Source: Thioalkalivibrio sp. AKL19
Lineage (GTDB): Bacteria; Pseudomonadota; Gammaproteobacteria; Ectothiorhodospirales; Ectothiorhodospiraceae
DNA: 64,000 nt
Assembly (NCBI RefSeq): GCF_000420165.1
Contig: NZ_ATUK01000010.1
Span: forward strand, 310,001 to 374,000
Direction: 5' to 3'
Numbering within the stretch: the first letter of the stretch is position 1; each line of letters opens with the position of its first letter. Below the pieces are notes generated by a model. That model was given only the letters and a program-made list of their open reading frames with translations, made no database searches and had not been told where the DNA came from. Both the position numbers and the translations under genes were made by a program. Of the stretch, positions 42,745-52,116 are shown in pieces.

Positions 42745-44967
42745 ATGACCGAGTCTTCCTCCGGCGAACCGATTGCCCCCTTCGACCCGACGGCCGACGA
42801 CCGCGAATACCTGGCCACGGCCGCCGGCGGGCTCGCCCCGCTGGTCGCTCGCGAGCTGGAGGGTCTCGGTGCCCTGGACCTGCGGGAAGACCGCGCCGGC
42901 ATCCACTTTCACGCGGATCTCGCCACGCTGTACCGCTGCCTGCTTGGCAGCCGCGTGGCCAGCCGCATCCTGCTGCCGCTGGCGCGCTTCGACGAACCCG
43001 ACGGCGATGCCTGCTACGTCGCCAGCCGGACCCTGGACTGGCCCGCCCTGTTCGGGCTCGACGCCACCTTTGCCGTGGATGTCACCGGGAAGAGTTCGCA
43101 CATCGGGCATACCCATTTCGCCGGGGTGCGCGTGAAGGATGGCATCGCCGATGCCTTCCGCGACGCCACCGGTGAACGCCCCGACGTGGACGCCCCCGAT
43201 CCGGACGTGCGCGTGCTGCTGCAACTGCAGGGCCGGCAGGCCCAGATCAGCCTGGATATCGGCAACGGTGGCCTGCACCGTCGCGGCTATCGCGGCAGCG
43301 GCGGCGAGGCCCCGCTGCGCGAGAACCTCGCCGCCGCCCTGCTGATGCGTGCCGGCTGGCCGGAGCACTTGGAGACCCATCCCGACGCGCAGTTCCTCGA
43401 CCCCTTCTGCGGCAGCGGCACGCTGGTGATCGAAGCGGCCCTGATGGCCACCCGTACCGCCCCCGGCCTGCTGCGCGAGGGTTTCCGCCCCCATGGCTGG
43501 TCCGGCCACGACGCCGGGCTCTGGGCCAGCTGCGTGGCCGAGGCGCGTGACGCGGTGCGCCCCTGGCAGGGCCCGCCGCTGCGGGGCAGCGACCGCGACC
43601 GGGGGGCGGTGGCCGCCGCCCGCAAGGCGGCCCAGGCCGCCGGCGTGCGCGACTGCACGCGCTTCGAACAGGCCGATGCCCTGACCCTGGAGCCCCCGGC
43701 CGACCACGGCATGCTGGTCAGCAACCCGCCCTACGGCGAGCGCATCGGCAACACCCCGGAACTGATCAAGCTCTACAGCCTGCTGGGCGAGCGCCTGCGC
43801 AGCGCCTTCGGCGGCTGGCATGTCGCCCTGCTGGTCGCGGATACCACCGACTCGCAACGCCTGGGCCTGCGCGCCAGTCACAAGCACCGCTTCTACAACG
43901 GCACCCTCGCCTGCCACCTGCTGCAGTTCGAGATCCATCGGCGCGACGAGCCGGCCGCGGCCCCGGCGCCGGATTTCGCCAATCGGCTGCAAAAGAACCT
44001 GCGCCACCTGGCCCGCTGGGCACGCCGCCAGGGAGTCACCTGCTATCGCATCTACGACGCGGACCTGGCCGAATACCCCCTGCAGATCGACCGCTACGAG
44101 GCCGAGGACGGCACGGTTCACCTGCATGTGCAGGAGTTTGCCGCACCCGCCAGCGTCGATGCGGCACGCGCCGAGGCGCGTCTGCGCGGGGCACTGGCCG
44201 CGATGCTGGAGGTTACCGGCATCGAACCCGCCCATCTGCATTACAAGCAGCGCCGGGCACAGAAGGGACGCTCGCAGTACCAGCGCGCGGAGACCGTCCA
44301 GCCCGCTCCGTTTCCGGTGCACGAGCACGGCTGCCGCCTGTGGGTCGACCTGGATGCCTACCTCGACAGCGGGCTGTTCCTGGACCATCGACCGATGCGC
44401 CTGCGCCTGCAACAGGAATGCCGCGGCCTGCGCCTGTTGAACCTGTTCTGCTACACCGCCGCGGTCAGCGTGCATGCCGCAGTGGGCGGTGCCCGCCAGA
44501 CCGTCTCGGTGGACCTGTCCAACACCTACCTGGAGTGGGCCGCGGACAACTTCCGCGCCAACGGCCTGGAGGCCGAGATCCGCGATGGCCGCAGCCGGCG
44601 CCAGCCCGGCACCCACGCCCTGCTGCGCGAGGACGTGATCCACTGGCTGGAAGGGGCCACGGACACCCCCGGCATGGTGTTCGAGCGGATCTTCCTGGAC
44701 CCGCCCACCTTCTCCAACTCCAAGCGCACCGAGGACGACTTCGAGGTGCAGCGCGACCATGCCCACCTGATCCTCCTGGCGGCGCGCCTGCTCACCCCGG
44801 ACGGCGTGCTCTACTTCTCCACCAACCGCCGCCGCTTCGAACTGGACCACGAGTCCCTGACCGGGCTCCATGCCCGCGACATCACCCGCGAGACCCTGGA
44901 CGAAGACTACCGACGCCCGCCCCCGCCCCATCGCTGCTGGGCCATCACACCCGCGACCGGCGAATAG
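42745..44967 (+). CDS. rlmL: 23S rRNA (guanine-N2/N7) methyltransferase RlmKL
   Basis: The 740-residue enzyme methylates two guanines of 23S rRNA (positions 2445 and 2069 in E. coli). It has an N-terminal THUMP domain and a first methyltransferase domain with FLDPFCGSGTLVIEAAL and VSNPPYGERIG. The second methyltransferase domain (after residue about 480) has LNLFCYTAAVSVHAA and FLDPPTFSNSK. It is slightly longer than the E. coli protein. It stands alone after the ABC exporter genes. Confidence 0.93.
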   Translation: MTESSSGEPIAPFDPTADDREYLATAAGGLAPLVARELEGLGALDLREDRAGIHFHADLATLYRCLLGSRVASRILLPLARFDEPDGDACYVASRTLDWPALFGLDATFAVDVTGKSSHIGHTHFAGVRVKDGIADAFRDATGERPDVDAPDPDVRVLLQLQGRQAQISLDIGNGGLHRRGYRGSGGEAPLRENLAAALLMRAGWPEHLETHPDAQFLDPFCGSGTLVIEAALMATRTAPGLLREGFRPHGWSGHDAGLWASCVAEARDAVRPWQGPPLRGSDRDRGAVAAARKAAQAAGVRDCTRFEQADALTLEPPADHGMLVSNPPYGERIGNTPELIKLYSLLGERLRSAFGGWHVALLVADTTDSQRLGLRASHKHRFYNGTLACHLLQFEIHRRDEPAAAPAPDFANRLQKNLRHLARWARRQGVTCYRIYDADLAEYPLQIDRYEAEDGTVHLHVQEFAAPASVDAARAEARLRGALAAMLEVTGIEPAHLHYKQRRAQKGRSQYQRAETVQPAPFPVHEHGCRLWVDLDAYLDSGLFLDHRPMRLRLQQECRGLRLLNLFCYTAAVSVHAAVGGARQTVSVDLSNTYLEWAADNFRANGLEAEIRDGRSRRQPGTHALLREDVIHWLEGATDTPGMVFERIFLDPPTFSNSKRTEDDFEVQRDHAHLILLAARLLTPDGVLYFSTNRRRFELDHESLTGLHARDITRETLDEDYRRPPPPHRCWAITPATGE

Positions 44968-44977
44968 GACCGCGCCG

Positions 44978-45024
44978 GGCGCCGTTTGTGGACAACCTCG
45001 CGAGGCTCCACAACGAACGGCGCC
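44978..45024. repeat. Compound inverted repeat behind rlmL
   Basis: GGCGCCGTT (44978) pairs with AACGGCGCC at the right end, TGTGGA with TCCACA inside that, and the centre CCTCGCGAGG is a perfect palindrome. The stem has a small bulge. There is no T-tract directly after it; it may help end rlmL transcription together with the next hairpin. Confidence 0.6.
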
Positions 45025-45042
45025 GGGAAGTGTTCACGGTTC

Positions 45043-45078
45043 GAAAAAAAACGCCCCGGACCAGCCGGGGCGTTTCGT
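45043..45078 (-). terminator. Bidirectional terminator between rlmL and sorB
   Basis: A 9-bp stem ACGCCCCGG / CCGGGGCGT with a 5-base loop has eight A on its left, giving a U8 tail for the leftward sorAB transcript, and TTCGTT on its right. Confidence 0.85.
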
Positions 45079-45094
45079 TGTCACCGTGTCAGGA

Positions 45095-45421
45095 TCAACG
45101 CGGTGGGTAGTACGTCTCCAGGTAGTCCAGGATCTCTTCCTCCACTTCAGGCGAGAACTCCCAGAGCCCCTGCGTGTCCTGCATCCAGCGGATCTGTTCC
45201 AGCCAGATCTTGCGGGTATACCCCCGACTCGTGAACAACCGGGCCGAGTGGCACACCGTGCAATTGTTCTTGACCGTATCGAATCCCGGGGCCTTGATCA
45301 GCCCGGTTTCCGAGTCGGTCTTGTACTCCTCGGCCGCCTCGACGTGGTCGCCCGCAAATGCGGGCGCCACCCAGAGGAGGCCGAGGATGGCCGGCAACAA
45401 CAGGACCATCTTCGACTTCAT
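45095..45421 (-). CDS. sorB: Sulfite dehydrogenase cytochrome c subunit
   Basis: The 108-residue precursor has a signal peptide ending near AFAGD and a single heme motif CTVCH. A methionine in EQIRWMQDTQG is the likely sixth heme ligand. Small monoheme cytochromes of this shape are the partner of SorA. It is encoded 9 bases behind the molybdoenzyme gene and would pass electrons from sulfite to the respiratory chain in the periplasm. Confidence 0.88.
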   Translation of the reverse strand: MKSKMVLLLPAILGLLWVAPAFAGDHVEAAEEYKTDSETGLIKAPGFDTVKNNCTVCHSARLFTSRGYTRKIWLEQIRWMQDTQGLWEFSPEVEEEILDYLETYYPPR

Positions 45422-45430
45422 TAGGGCTCC

Positions 45431-46762
45431 TTAGGCTTTGACTCGGACATCAATGTGGTGGGCCTTGTTGTTGCCGTAACCCCGCGGGTTCCAGCCCGGC
45501 AGCACCATCGGCTGACGATCGCCCTTGCTGTTGGTGGCCACGGCCCACACCTGATGGAAACCGGGTTCGGAGAACTCGATGTCCGCCTCCCAGGTCTGCC
45601 AGGCAAACTTGTTCACCGGACGCTTCAGGTCGGCCTTCTGCCAGGTCACCCCGAAGTCGGTCGAGACATGGAGCTCCTCGACATCGCCATAGCCATCCCA
45701 GGCCTTGCCCGCGACCTTCAGCGTGCTGCCAACGGAGGTCTCGGCACCGGTCTCGGGATAGGTGATCAGCGACTTCACCGGCATTTCCTCGAGGACGACC
45801 ATGTCCTCGTTCGGCACGTCGGCACCCGGCTCCACCGGATGACGCGGTACGCGATAGCTGTGGCCGGTCATGCCCTGACCGTCATGCTCGCGATCACGGA
45901 CGAGGATCTCGGTCAGCCACTTGCCGCTGGCGGAACCCGGGAAGCCGGGCGTGATCAGCCGCAGCGGATAGCCGTGCTGCTCGGGGATATCCTCGTCGTT
46001 CATCGCCCAGACGATCAGGGTCTCGTCCTCCAGGGCCTTGCGCATCGGGCAGCCACGCGACAGCGCATCCAGGTCATCGCGGCCGCTCAGGTGGGCATCG
46101 CCCGCCTTGTATCCAATATACACGGCCTTGTCCGCGTCATAGCCGACATCGTCCAGCACATCGCGCAGGCGCACACCGGTCCAGGTCGGGCAGCCGACCG
46201 CACCGAGATCCCACTGGTTACCACGCGGGGACGGCTCGAACGCGGCACGCCCGTTGCCGCCACACTCGATCCAGATTTGCAGGGTGTGGTGCTCGAACTT
46301 CTCCTTGAGGTCCGCGATGGTATAGGACTTCTCTCCATTCGCCGCTTCGCCGTGGACCGTCAGGGTCCATGCGGATGCGTCGATGCCGGCCTTCTCCGGT
46401 GGCACACCGTTGTTGCGGATGAACATGTTGGGAAACGGGGTGACTTCGTCGTGCAGCAGGTGCGGCGGCAGCTCGCCGTTGATGGGGCGGTCGTTCAGCC
46501 AGATAAAGCCATCCACCTTGCCATCGACGTGGAAGCCCTCGATGCCGGCGGCCACGGCGCTGGACAGGGTGCTGCGGTTGAACAGGGTCTGCATGGCGGT
46601 TTCCGCACCCAGACCAAACACGGCAAGGGCGGCACCGCCCTTGCCCAGATTGCCCAGGAAGCTCCGGCGGGCGGCACCCGTCTCGGTCAGCTCCCCGGTT
46701 TCCTTGATCTCTTGTTCGGACTTGTTGGCCTGGTCGGAACGTTCGTTCTTGTGGTCAGTCAT
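45431..46762 (-). CDS. sorA: Sulfite dehydrogenase molybdopterin subunit
   Basis: The 443-residue protein has a twin-arginine signal (ARRSFLGNLGKGGAALAVFG), so it is exported folded. The sulfite-oxidase fold is shown by IWIECGGNGRAAFEPSPRGN, whose cysteine binds molybdenum, by GCPTWTGVRLRDVL and by the C-terminal dimer domain VNKFAWQTWEADIEF. It oxidises sulfite to sulfate, the last step of sulfur oxidation. SoxCD-type enzymes are related, but a single-heme partner of this size points to SorAB. It is divergent from the FKBP-rhodanese gene. Confidence 0.9.
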   Translation of the reverse strand: MTDHKNERSDQANKSEQEIKETGELTETGAARRSFLGNLGKGGAALAVFGLGAETAMQTLFNRSTLSSAVAAGIEGFHVDGKVDGFIWLNDRPINGELPPHLLHDEVTPFPNMFIRNNGVPPEKAGIDASAWTLTVHGEAANGEKSYTIADLKEKFEHHTLQIWIECGGNGRAAFEPSPRGNQWDLGAVGCPTWTGVRLRDVLDDVGYDADKAVYIGYKAGDAHLSGRDDLDALSRGCPMRKALEDETLIVWAMNDEDIPEQHGYPLRLITPGFPGSASGKWLTEILVRDREHDGQGMTGHSYRVPRHPVEPGADVPNEDMVVLEEMPVKSLITYPETGAETSVGSTLKVAGKAWDGYGDVEELHVSTDFGVTWQKADLKRPVNKFAWQTWEADIEFSEPGFHQVWAVATNSKGDRQPMVLPGWNPRGYGNNKAHHIDVRVKA

Positions 46763-46975
46763 TTGCCAGCCTCCGGCTTGTACTCGGAACGAAATTGCAT
46801 GTGCTGTCCCTCTCTCCCTGGGACAGCTGAATAAGGTTTTAGTACATCCCGTAAAAGCCTGCAATAAAAGTTCGGTATTTTTTACACAATCCAGAATACC
46901 GCTTCTAACGCCTGTATTCGGACCGAGTAATACGGTGTAGAATGCCGGCATCAAAAGAACCCCCAACCGGCTGAC

Positions 46976-47002
46976 ATTAAAGGGTTATCGAAATCCTTTA
47001 AT
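46976..47002. promoter_or_regulatory. Candidate operator in the sorA / FKBP-rhodanese divergent region
   Basis: ATTAAAGG (46976-46983) and CCTTTAAT (46995-47002) are perfect inverted 8-bp arms around 11 bases, 18 bases upstream of the FKBP-rhodanese start. The whole 258-base divergent region is AT-rich compared with its surroundings. It could be a regulator site or a leader hairpin. Confidence 0.35.
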
Positions 47003-47020
47003 ATTAGAGGACGCTACATA

Positions 47021-47830
47021 ATGAAAACCGATATTCATCGTTTCGCATATGCCGCCGTTGTTATATTCTCGACCGCCCTGGGTGGGGCGCTAATGACAGC
47101 AGGAACGGCCAGCGCGGAATCGGCCGCTTCCATCGAGATTCACGAGGTTGAACGTGGGGAGGGTCCAGAGATCGTTCGCCACGACACGGCGATCCTCCAT
47201 TACACCGGCCGTCTGGAGGAGGATGGCACCGTGTTCGACTCGAGCCGCGAATCCGGCGCCCCGTTCGCGCTGACCATCGGCACGGGCCAGGTCATCCCCG
47301 GCTTCGAGCAGGGCGTGACGGGCATGCGCGAGGGCGGCAAACGGGAGATCGTCATCCCGCCGGAACTGGGCTATGGCGAGCGCGGGGCCGGCAACATCAT
47401 CCCGTCCAACGCGACCCTGCGCTTCGAGGTGGAAATCCTCGACGTCGAACGCGCGCCCTTCAGCGCGCTGGACAACGAGGGGCTCGCCGAGAAGATTGAC
47501 GAGGGCGCGACCATCGTCGATATCCGCCGCCCGGACGAGTGGGCGGAGACCGGTGTGATCGAGGGAAGCCATCGCATTACCGCCTTCGACGAGGACGGCG
47601 AACTCCATCCGGACTTCGGCCGGCAGTTCACGGACCTGGTCAAGCCCGACGAGGAAGTCGTGCTGATCTGCCGCGTAGGCAACCGCACCGGCGCCCTCGC
47701 CCGGGCCCTGGCCGACGGCCTCGGTTACGAGAACATCTACAACGTAACCGACGGCATCATGGAATGGCTGGCCGACGACCGCCTGGTGCAGCACGACTGC
47801 CCGGAGGCCACCGAAACGGCCCAGTGCTGA
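47021..47830 (+). CDS. Exported FKBP-type peptidyl-prolyl isomerase fused to rhodanese
   Basis: The 269-residue precursor has a signal peptide ending near ASAES. An FKBP domain (about residues 40-142) is identified by ILHYTGRLEEDGTVFDSSRE, VIPGFEQGVTGMREGG and LGYGERGAGNIIPSNATL. A rhodanese domain (about 150-255) has the active loop CRVGNRT. The first domain should help proline-limited folding in the periplasm; the second suggests sulfur transfer. The fusion is unusual. It sits back to back with sorAB, which fits a sulfur-related role. Confidence 0.88.
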   Translation: MKTDIHRFAYAAVVIFSTALGGALMTAGTASAESAASIEIHEVERGEGPEIVRHDTAILHYTGRLEEDGTVFDSSRESGAPFALTIGTGQVIPGFEQGVTGMREGGKREIVIPPELGYGERGAGNIIPSNATLRFEVEILDVERAPFSALDNEGLAEKIDEGATIVDIRRPDEWAETGVIEGSHRITAFDEDGELHPDFGRQFTDLVKPDEEVVLICRVGNRTGALARALADGLGYENIYNVTDGIMEWLADDRLVQHDCPEATETAQC

Positions 47831-47832
47831 GC

Positions 47833-48552
47833 TCAGAATGAGCGCGTCGGGGCTGCCGGCTCCGGGTCGGCATTCCCGTCATCGAAATCGAGACTCTGGT
47901 TCGCGCCCGGACCGGCGTCTTCTTTCGGGTCCGGCGGCGCCAGGCTCAGCCCGGCATCCGAGGCCACGTCCGCCAGATCGCGGATCTGATCCAGCGGCGG
48001 CAGCTCCTCCAGGCGCTTGAGGCCCAGGTCATCCAGGAAGGCACGGGTGGTCGCGTACAACGCGGGGCGGCCCGGTACCTCCTTGTGCCCCACCACGCGC
48101 ACCCACTCGCGCTCCTGCAGGGTTCGCATGATCCCGGAGCTGACGGCGACGCCGCGCACCGCCTCGATCTCGGCGCGGGTAACCGGCTGGCGGTAGGCAA
48201 TGATCGCGAGGGTCTCCAGCAGGGCCCGGGACAGGCGCGCCGGGCGCTCCGGCTGGGCCGCCTGCACCGTCGCGGAGAAGCGCGCGCGCACCCGGAAGCG
48301 GTAGCCTCCGGCGGAGCGCACCAGCTCGATGGCACGATCCTGGTAGCGTTCCTGCAACCGGCCCAGCGCCTGCTCGAGCAACGCCTGGTCGACCTCGCCC
48401 AGGTCCTCGCAGGCCGCCTTCAGGTCCCGGGTGGCGACGGGTTCGGCAGCCGCGAACAGCACCGCTTCCAGCGCCAGTTCAACCGCCCGCAGCTGCTCGT
48501 CGTCCACGCCCGCAGGGGGCGTGCGCTGATCCACCATGGTCGATTCGCTCAC
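47833..48552 (-). CDS. scpB: Segregation and condensation protein B
   Basis: The 239-residue protein has two winged-helix domains typical of ScpB: ELALEAVLFAAAEPVATRDL and RLSRALLETLAIIAYRQPVT, with GRPALYATTRAFLDDLGLK. It joins ScpA and SMC in chromosome condensation. The GTG at 48552 overlaps the scpA stop; an ATG at 48537 is an alternative. The C-terminal 40 residues are acidic and Pro-rich, probably disordered. Confidence 0.93.
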   Translation of the reverse strand: MSESTMVDQRTPPAGVDDEQLRAVELALEAVLFAAAEPVATRDLKAACEDLGEVDQALLEQALGRLQERYQDRAIELVRSAGGYRFRVRARFSATVQAAQPERPARLSRALLETLAIIAYRQPVTRAEIEAVRGVAVSSGIMRTLQEREWVRVVGHKEVPGRPALYATTRAFLDDLGLKRLEELPPLDQIRDLADVASDAGLSLAPPDPKEDAGPGANQSLDFDDGNADPEPAAPTRSF

Positions 48553-49418
48553 GCCGGTTCTCCCCTTTCGTCGTCCACAGGCGTCCCGCGCCGGCGCAAC
48601 CGGATGGGGCTGTAGGGTTCGCTCTGGCCCCACTCGACCAGGCCGGCCTTGGTCAGCTCCAGCACCGCGAGAAACGATACCACCACGCCCTGGCGGCCCT
48701 CGGCCGCCATCAGCAGGGCCACGAAGTCGGTGAAGCGCTCCGGGTGAAGGCTGTCGAGGATACTGGACATGCGCTCGCGCACCGACAGCTGCTCGGTGGA
48801 GACATGGTGATGCGCCATCAGGCTGGCGCGGTGCATCACCGCGGCCAGGGCCTCCATCAGCTCATCCATCGTCGGGGCCGGGGGCGCTGGCCCCTCCAGC
48901 GCCTCGATACTGGCGCCGGCGGCGAACACGTCGCGATCCATGCGCGGCAGGGCATCCAGGCGCTCGGCGGCGGTCTTGAACTGTTCGTATTCCTGCAACT
49001 GGCGGATCAGGGCCATGCGCGGATCGGAATCGTCCTCCGCCTCGGCCTCCTTCGGCCGTGGCAGCAGCATGCGCGACTTGATCTCGGCCAGCAGCGCGGC
49101 CATCACCAGATATTCGCCGGCCAGTTCCAGGCGCAGGGCCCGCATCACCTCGATATAGGCCATGTACTGGCGGGTGATCTCGGCGATGGGAATCGCGAGG
49201 ATGTCGAGGTTCTGTCGCCGGATCAGGTACAGCAGCAGGTCGAGCGGCCCCTCAAAGGAATCGAGAAAAACCTCCAGGGCATCGGGCGGGATGTAGAGGT
49301 CGGCCGGCAGCTCCGCCACCGGCTCGCCATGGACGCGATAAAGCACCTCCCCGTCCGCGCCGGTCTCTGCCGTCGCGGACGGGTCGGGGGCTGCGTTCAG
49401 TTCATCGCGCGGGTCCAT
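48549..49418 (-). CDS. scpA: Segregation and condensation protein A
   Basis: The 289-residue kleisin has the conserved N-terminal block FEGPLDLLLYLIRRQNLDI and the C-terminal winged helix FVALLMAAEGRQGVVVSFLA. It bridges SMC heads. The start may be the ATG at 49418 or a GTG one codon earlier. It lies directly behind trpS and overlaps scpB by four bases, so all three are likely one operon. Confidence 0.93.
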   Translation of the reverse strand: MDPRDELNAAPDPSATAETGADGEVLYRVHGEPVAELPADLYIPPDALEVFLDSFEGPLDLLLYLIRRQNLDILAIPIAEITRQYMAYIEVMRALRLELAGEYLVMAALLAEIKSRMLLPRPKEAEAEDDSDPRMALIRQLQEYEQFKTAAERLDALPRMDRDVFAAGASIEALEGPAPPAPTMDELMEALAAVMHRASLMAHHHVSTEQLSVRERMSSILDSLHPERFTDFVALLMAAEGRQGVVVSFLAVLELTKAGLVEWGQSEPYSPIRLRRRGTPVDDERGEPA

Positions 49419-49421
49419 CAC

Positions 49422-50642
49422 TCATCGCAGGTAGTCCAGCCCCATCGCGCGGCGCACTTCCTCCAACGTCTCGCGGGCCTCCTCGCGGGCCGCTTCGGAG
49501 CCCTCGACGATGATGGAGCGGACCAGCGCCGGGTCCTCGGCGTATTCCTTCGCCCGCTGCTGGATGGGCTCCAGTTCTGCCTGCACCGCCTCGATCAGGG
49601 GCCGCTTGCAGTCCAGGCAGCCGATGCCGGCCGTGGTACAGCCGGCATGCAGCTCCTCGCGGCGGCTGGCGTCGGTGTAGACCTTGTGCAGGTCCCAGAC
49701 CGGGCACTTTTCCGGATCGCCCGGATCGGTGCGCCGCACCCGCGCCGGGTCCGTGGGCATGGTGCGGATCAGGCTCTCCACCTCGGCCGGCTCGGTGCGC
49801 AGGCTGATGGTGTTGCCATAGCTCTTGGACATCTTGCGCCCGTCCAGCCCCGGCATCTTCGAGGCCGGGGTCAGGCGTGCCTGCGGCTCCGGCAGGATGA
49901 TCTTGCCGCCCCCCTCGAGGTAGCCGAACAGGCGTTCGCGATCGCCCAGCGAGATATTCTGCTGCGACTCGAGCATCGCCCGGGCCACCTCCAGTGCCTC
50001 GTCCTCGCCCTGCTCCTGGAAACGCTTGCGCAGGTCGCGGTAGCGCTTGGCGGCCTTCTTGCCCATCTTGTCGGCGGCGGCCTCGGCCTTCTCGGCAAAG
50101 CCCGGCTCGCGGCCGTAGAGGTGATTGAAGCGTCGCGCAATCTCGCGCGTGACCTCCAGGTGCGAGACCTGGTCCTCGCCCACCGGGACCATGCCGGCGC
50201 GGTAGGCCAGCACGTCGGCGCTCTGCAGCACGGGATAGCCGAGGAAGCCATAGGTGGCCAGGTCCTTCTCGCGCAGCTGCTCCTGCTGATCCTTCCAGGT
50301 CGGCACGCGTTCCAGCCAGCCAAGCGGGGTGATCATCGACAGCAACAGGTGCAGCTCGGCATGCTCCGGCACGCGCGACTGCACGAACAGCGTGGCGGAA
50401 CCCGGGCTGACCCCGGCGGCGAGCCAGTCGATGACCATCTCGGTCACGTGCTGCTGGAGGTCGCCCGGGTCCTCGTAATGGGTGGTCAGCGCATGCCAGT
50501 CGGCCACGAAGAAGAAGCACTCGTAATTGTGCTGCAGCTCGATCCAGTTCTTCAGCACACCGTGGTAATGGCCCAGATGCAGGCGCCCGGTGGGCCGCAT
50601 GCCGGAGAGTACACGCTGGTTGCTACCCTGATTACTGCTCAC
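49422..50642 (-). CDS. trpS: Tryptophanyl-tRNA synthetase
   Basis: The 406-residue class I synthetase charges tRNA-Trp. The HIGH-type motif is in GRLHLGHYHG and KMSKS is exact (GRKMSKSYGN). It begins SSNQGSNQRVLSGMRPTGR. A lid-like segment with AGCTTAGIGCLDCKRP has two cysteines near the end. The GTG at 50642, with GGAAGG upstream, is the best start. It belongs with scpAB in one run. Confidence 0.94.
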   Translation of the reverse strand: MSSNQGSNQRVLSGMRPTGRLHLGHYHGVLKNWIELQHNYECFFFVADWHALTTHYEDPGDLQQHVTEMVIDWLAAGVSPGSATLFVQSRVPEHAELHLLLSMITPLGWLERVPTWKDQQEQLREKDLATYGFLGYPVLQSADVLAYRAGMVPVGEDQVSHLEVTREIARRFNHLYGREPGFAEKAEAAADKMGKKAAKRYRDLRKRFQEQGEDEALEVARAMLESQQNISLGDRERLFGYLEGGGKIILPEPQARLTPASKMPGLDGRKMSKSYGNTISLRTEPAEVESLIRTMPTDPARVRRTDPGDPEKCPVWDLHKVYTDASRREELHAGCTTAGIGCLDCKRPLIEAVQAELEPIQQRAKEYAEDPALVRSIIVEGSEAAREEARETLEEVRRAMGLDYLR

Positions 50643-50698
50643 GGAATCAATCCCTTCCTTCGGAAAAATACGGACGCAGCCACGCCCGGTCAGTCGTC

Positions 50699-52066
50699 TC
50701 AGAACATGCCGCCGGAGAAGGCAAACAGCATGGCCAGCAACATCGCGGTGCGATCCACGTCGTTGATGTGCACGCGGCCGTCCGCCATCGCCAGGGTGCC
50801 GTGCCAGTGCCCGGCCTCGGCATCCCGGCGCAGCCATCCATCCGCGGCCAGCGCATGCAGCTGTGCGTCCAGGTCGATATCGGGATACGCGGCGTCGAAT
50901 TCGGCCACCCATTCCAGCCCGAGACGCAGCTCGCTGTCCAGCCGCAGGGTCTCCAGCGGGCGAGTGGCGAAGGATTGCTGTGTTCCGTGCAGGCCCAGCT
51001 CGGCATCCAGCGCGAGCTGGCGCGGCGGCTCATCGTTGAGGGAGGCCTTGAGTTCGATCGCCGGACGGTGCTCGATCATCCCGCCCAGCGCATCGATCAT
51101 CGCCGAACCAATCAGGGCGTTGCGCTGCTCGTCCTCGATACCCCGCGCGTCGATCGACTCCAGCTCGGCCAGAAGCCGCAACAGGCTGGGGCGGTCCCAG
51201 CGCAGGATACCGGCCTGCAAATCCAGGGCCGTCAGCGTCAGCGCATCCCCGCTGCCGTCATCCACGCGGGCATGATCGACCTGCAGGCGCAGGCGCGAGT
51301 CCATGCGGTCGTTGTTCGTTTGCTGGAAGGCGTCCAGGCGCGGACGCTCCACCCGCAGGCGGGTCGCATCGCCCTCGCGCAGTTCGACCACGGAGGCTGC
51401 CAGGCCACCCTCGTAGTCCGGCAGGCGCCCGAAGACCCCGTCGGCGTCGGCCTCGAAGACCGTGGCATAGCGGGCATCGCGCGCGTCCCAGGTGAAGGCA
51501 TCATCCGACAGCCGCAGCTCCGGCACATCCAGGCTGACGAGGATCTGCTCGGCCGACCAGGCGAAACGCCCCTGGCCCGCCGCCAGGTCCAGCCATAGCG
51601 GGCCGCCCACCGTGGCGGGGTGTTCGGCCACCTCGGGTACCTTCATCAGGTCCATGCGCAGGTCGTCGAACGCGATGCGCGTGGTCACGCCCCCGCCGAG
51701 CCCCGCCCGTGAATGCACCTGCAGGTTGAGTGAACGCAGCAGGTGGCCGATCAGCGAATCCGCCGGCGCCGCGAGGGTGTCCAGATCGACGAACGAATCG
51801 CCGCGCGCGCCCAGCAGGCCATGCCGTACGTCATGCACCAGTGGAATCTCGAAGCGGCCGTCGGGGTCCTCCAGGATCAGCCGGCTGCGGCCGCTGGCCC
51901 CCAGGTAGCCGCGCTCGTATTCGAGCATCTCGTGGCGCAGGTGCACCTCGCCCACCTGGGCCTCGTGCATCTCCGCGACGGTCCCTTCCACCTGCTTGCC
52001 AACCACCCACGGCCAGACGGCGGCGAGCGCGAGCACGACCACTGCCAGAACCAGCCACTTACGCAT
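50699..52066 (-). CDS. DUF945 (YdgA-like) protein
   Basis: The 455-residue protein has an N-terminal signal anchor (about residues 4-22) followed by a long mostly beta domain. The family-like start KWLVLAVVVLALAAVWPWVV leads to KQVEGTVAEM, and the middle has repeated strands. Homologues are periplasmic proteins of unknown function tied to the inner membrane. It ends 57 bases upstream of trpS. Confidence 0.8.
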   Translation of the reverse strand: MRKWLVLAVVVLALAAVWPWVVGKQVEGTVAEMHEAQVGEVHLRHEMLEYERGYLGASGRSRLILEDPDGRFEIPLVHDVRHGLLGARGDSFVDLDTLAAPADSLIGHLLRSLNLQVHSRAGLGGGVTTRIAFDDLRMDLMKVPEVAEHPATVGGPLWLDLAAGQGRFAWSAEQILVSLDVPELRLSDDAFTWDARDARYATVFEADADGVFGRLPDYEGGLAASVVELREGDATRLRVERPRLDAFQQTNNDRMDSRLRLQVDHARVDDGSGDALTLTALDLQAGILRWDRPSLLRLLAELESIDARGIEDEQRNALIGSAMIDALGGMIEHRPAIELKASLNDEPPRQLALDAELGLHGTQQSFATRPLETLRLDSELRLGLEWVAEFDAAYPDIDLDAQLHALAADGWLRRDAEAGHWHGTLAMADGRVHINDVDRTAMLLAMLFAFSGGMF

Positions 52067-52116
52067 TGCGCCTCCCTGCGGCCGTGCCGCTTCGCGGGCC
52101 CCGGCCTCGACCGGGG

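Noticed and set aside
42619-44931. 770-codon minus-strand open frame
   Set aside because: It is antisense to rlmL, whose methyltransferase motifs are unambiguous.
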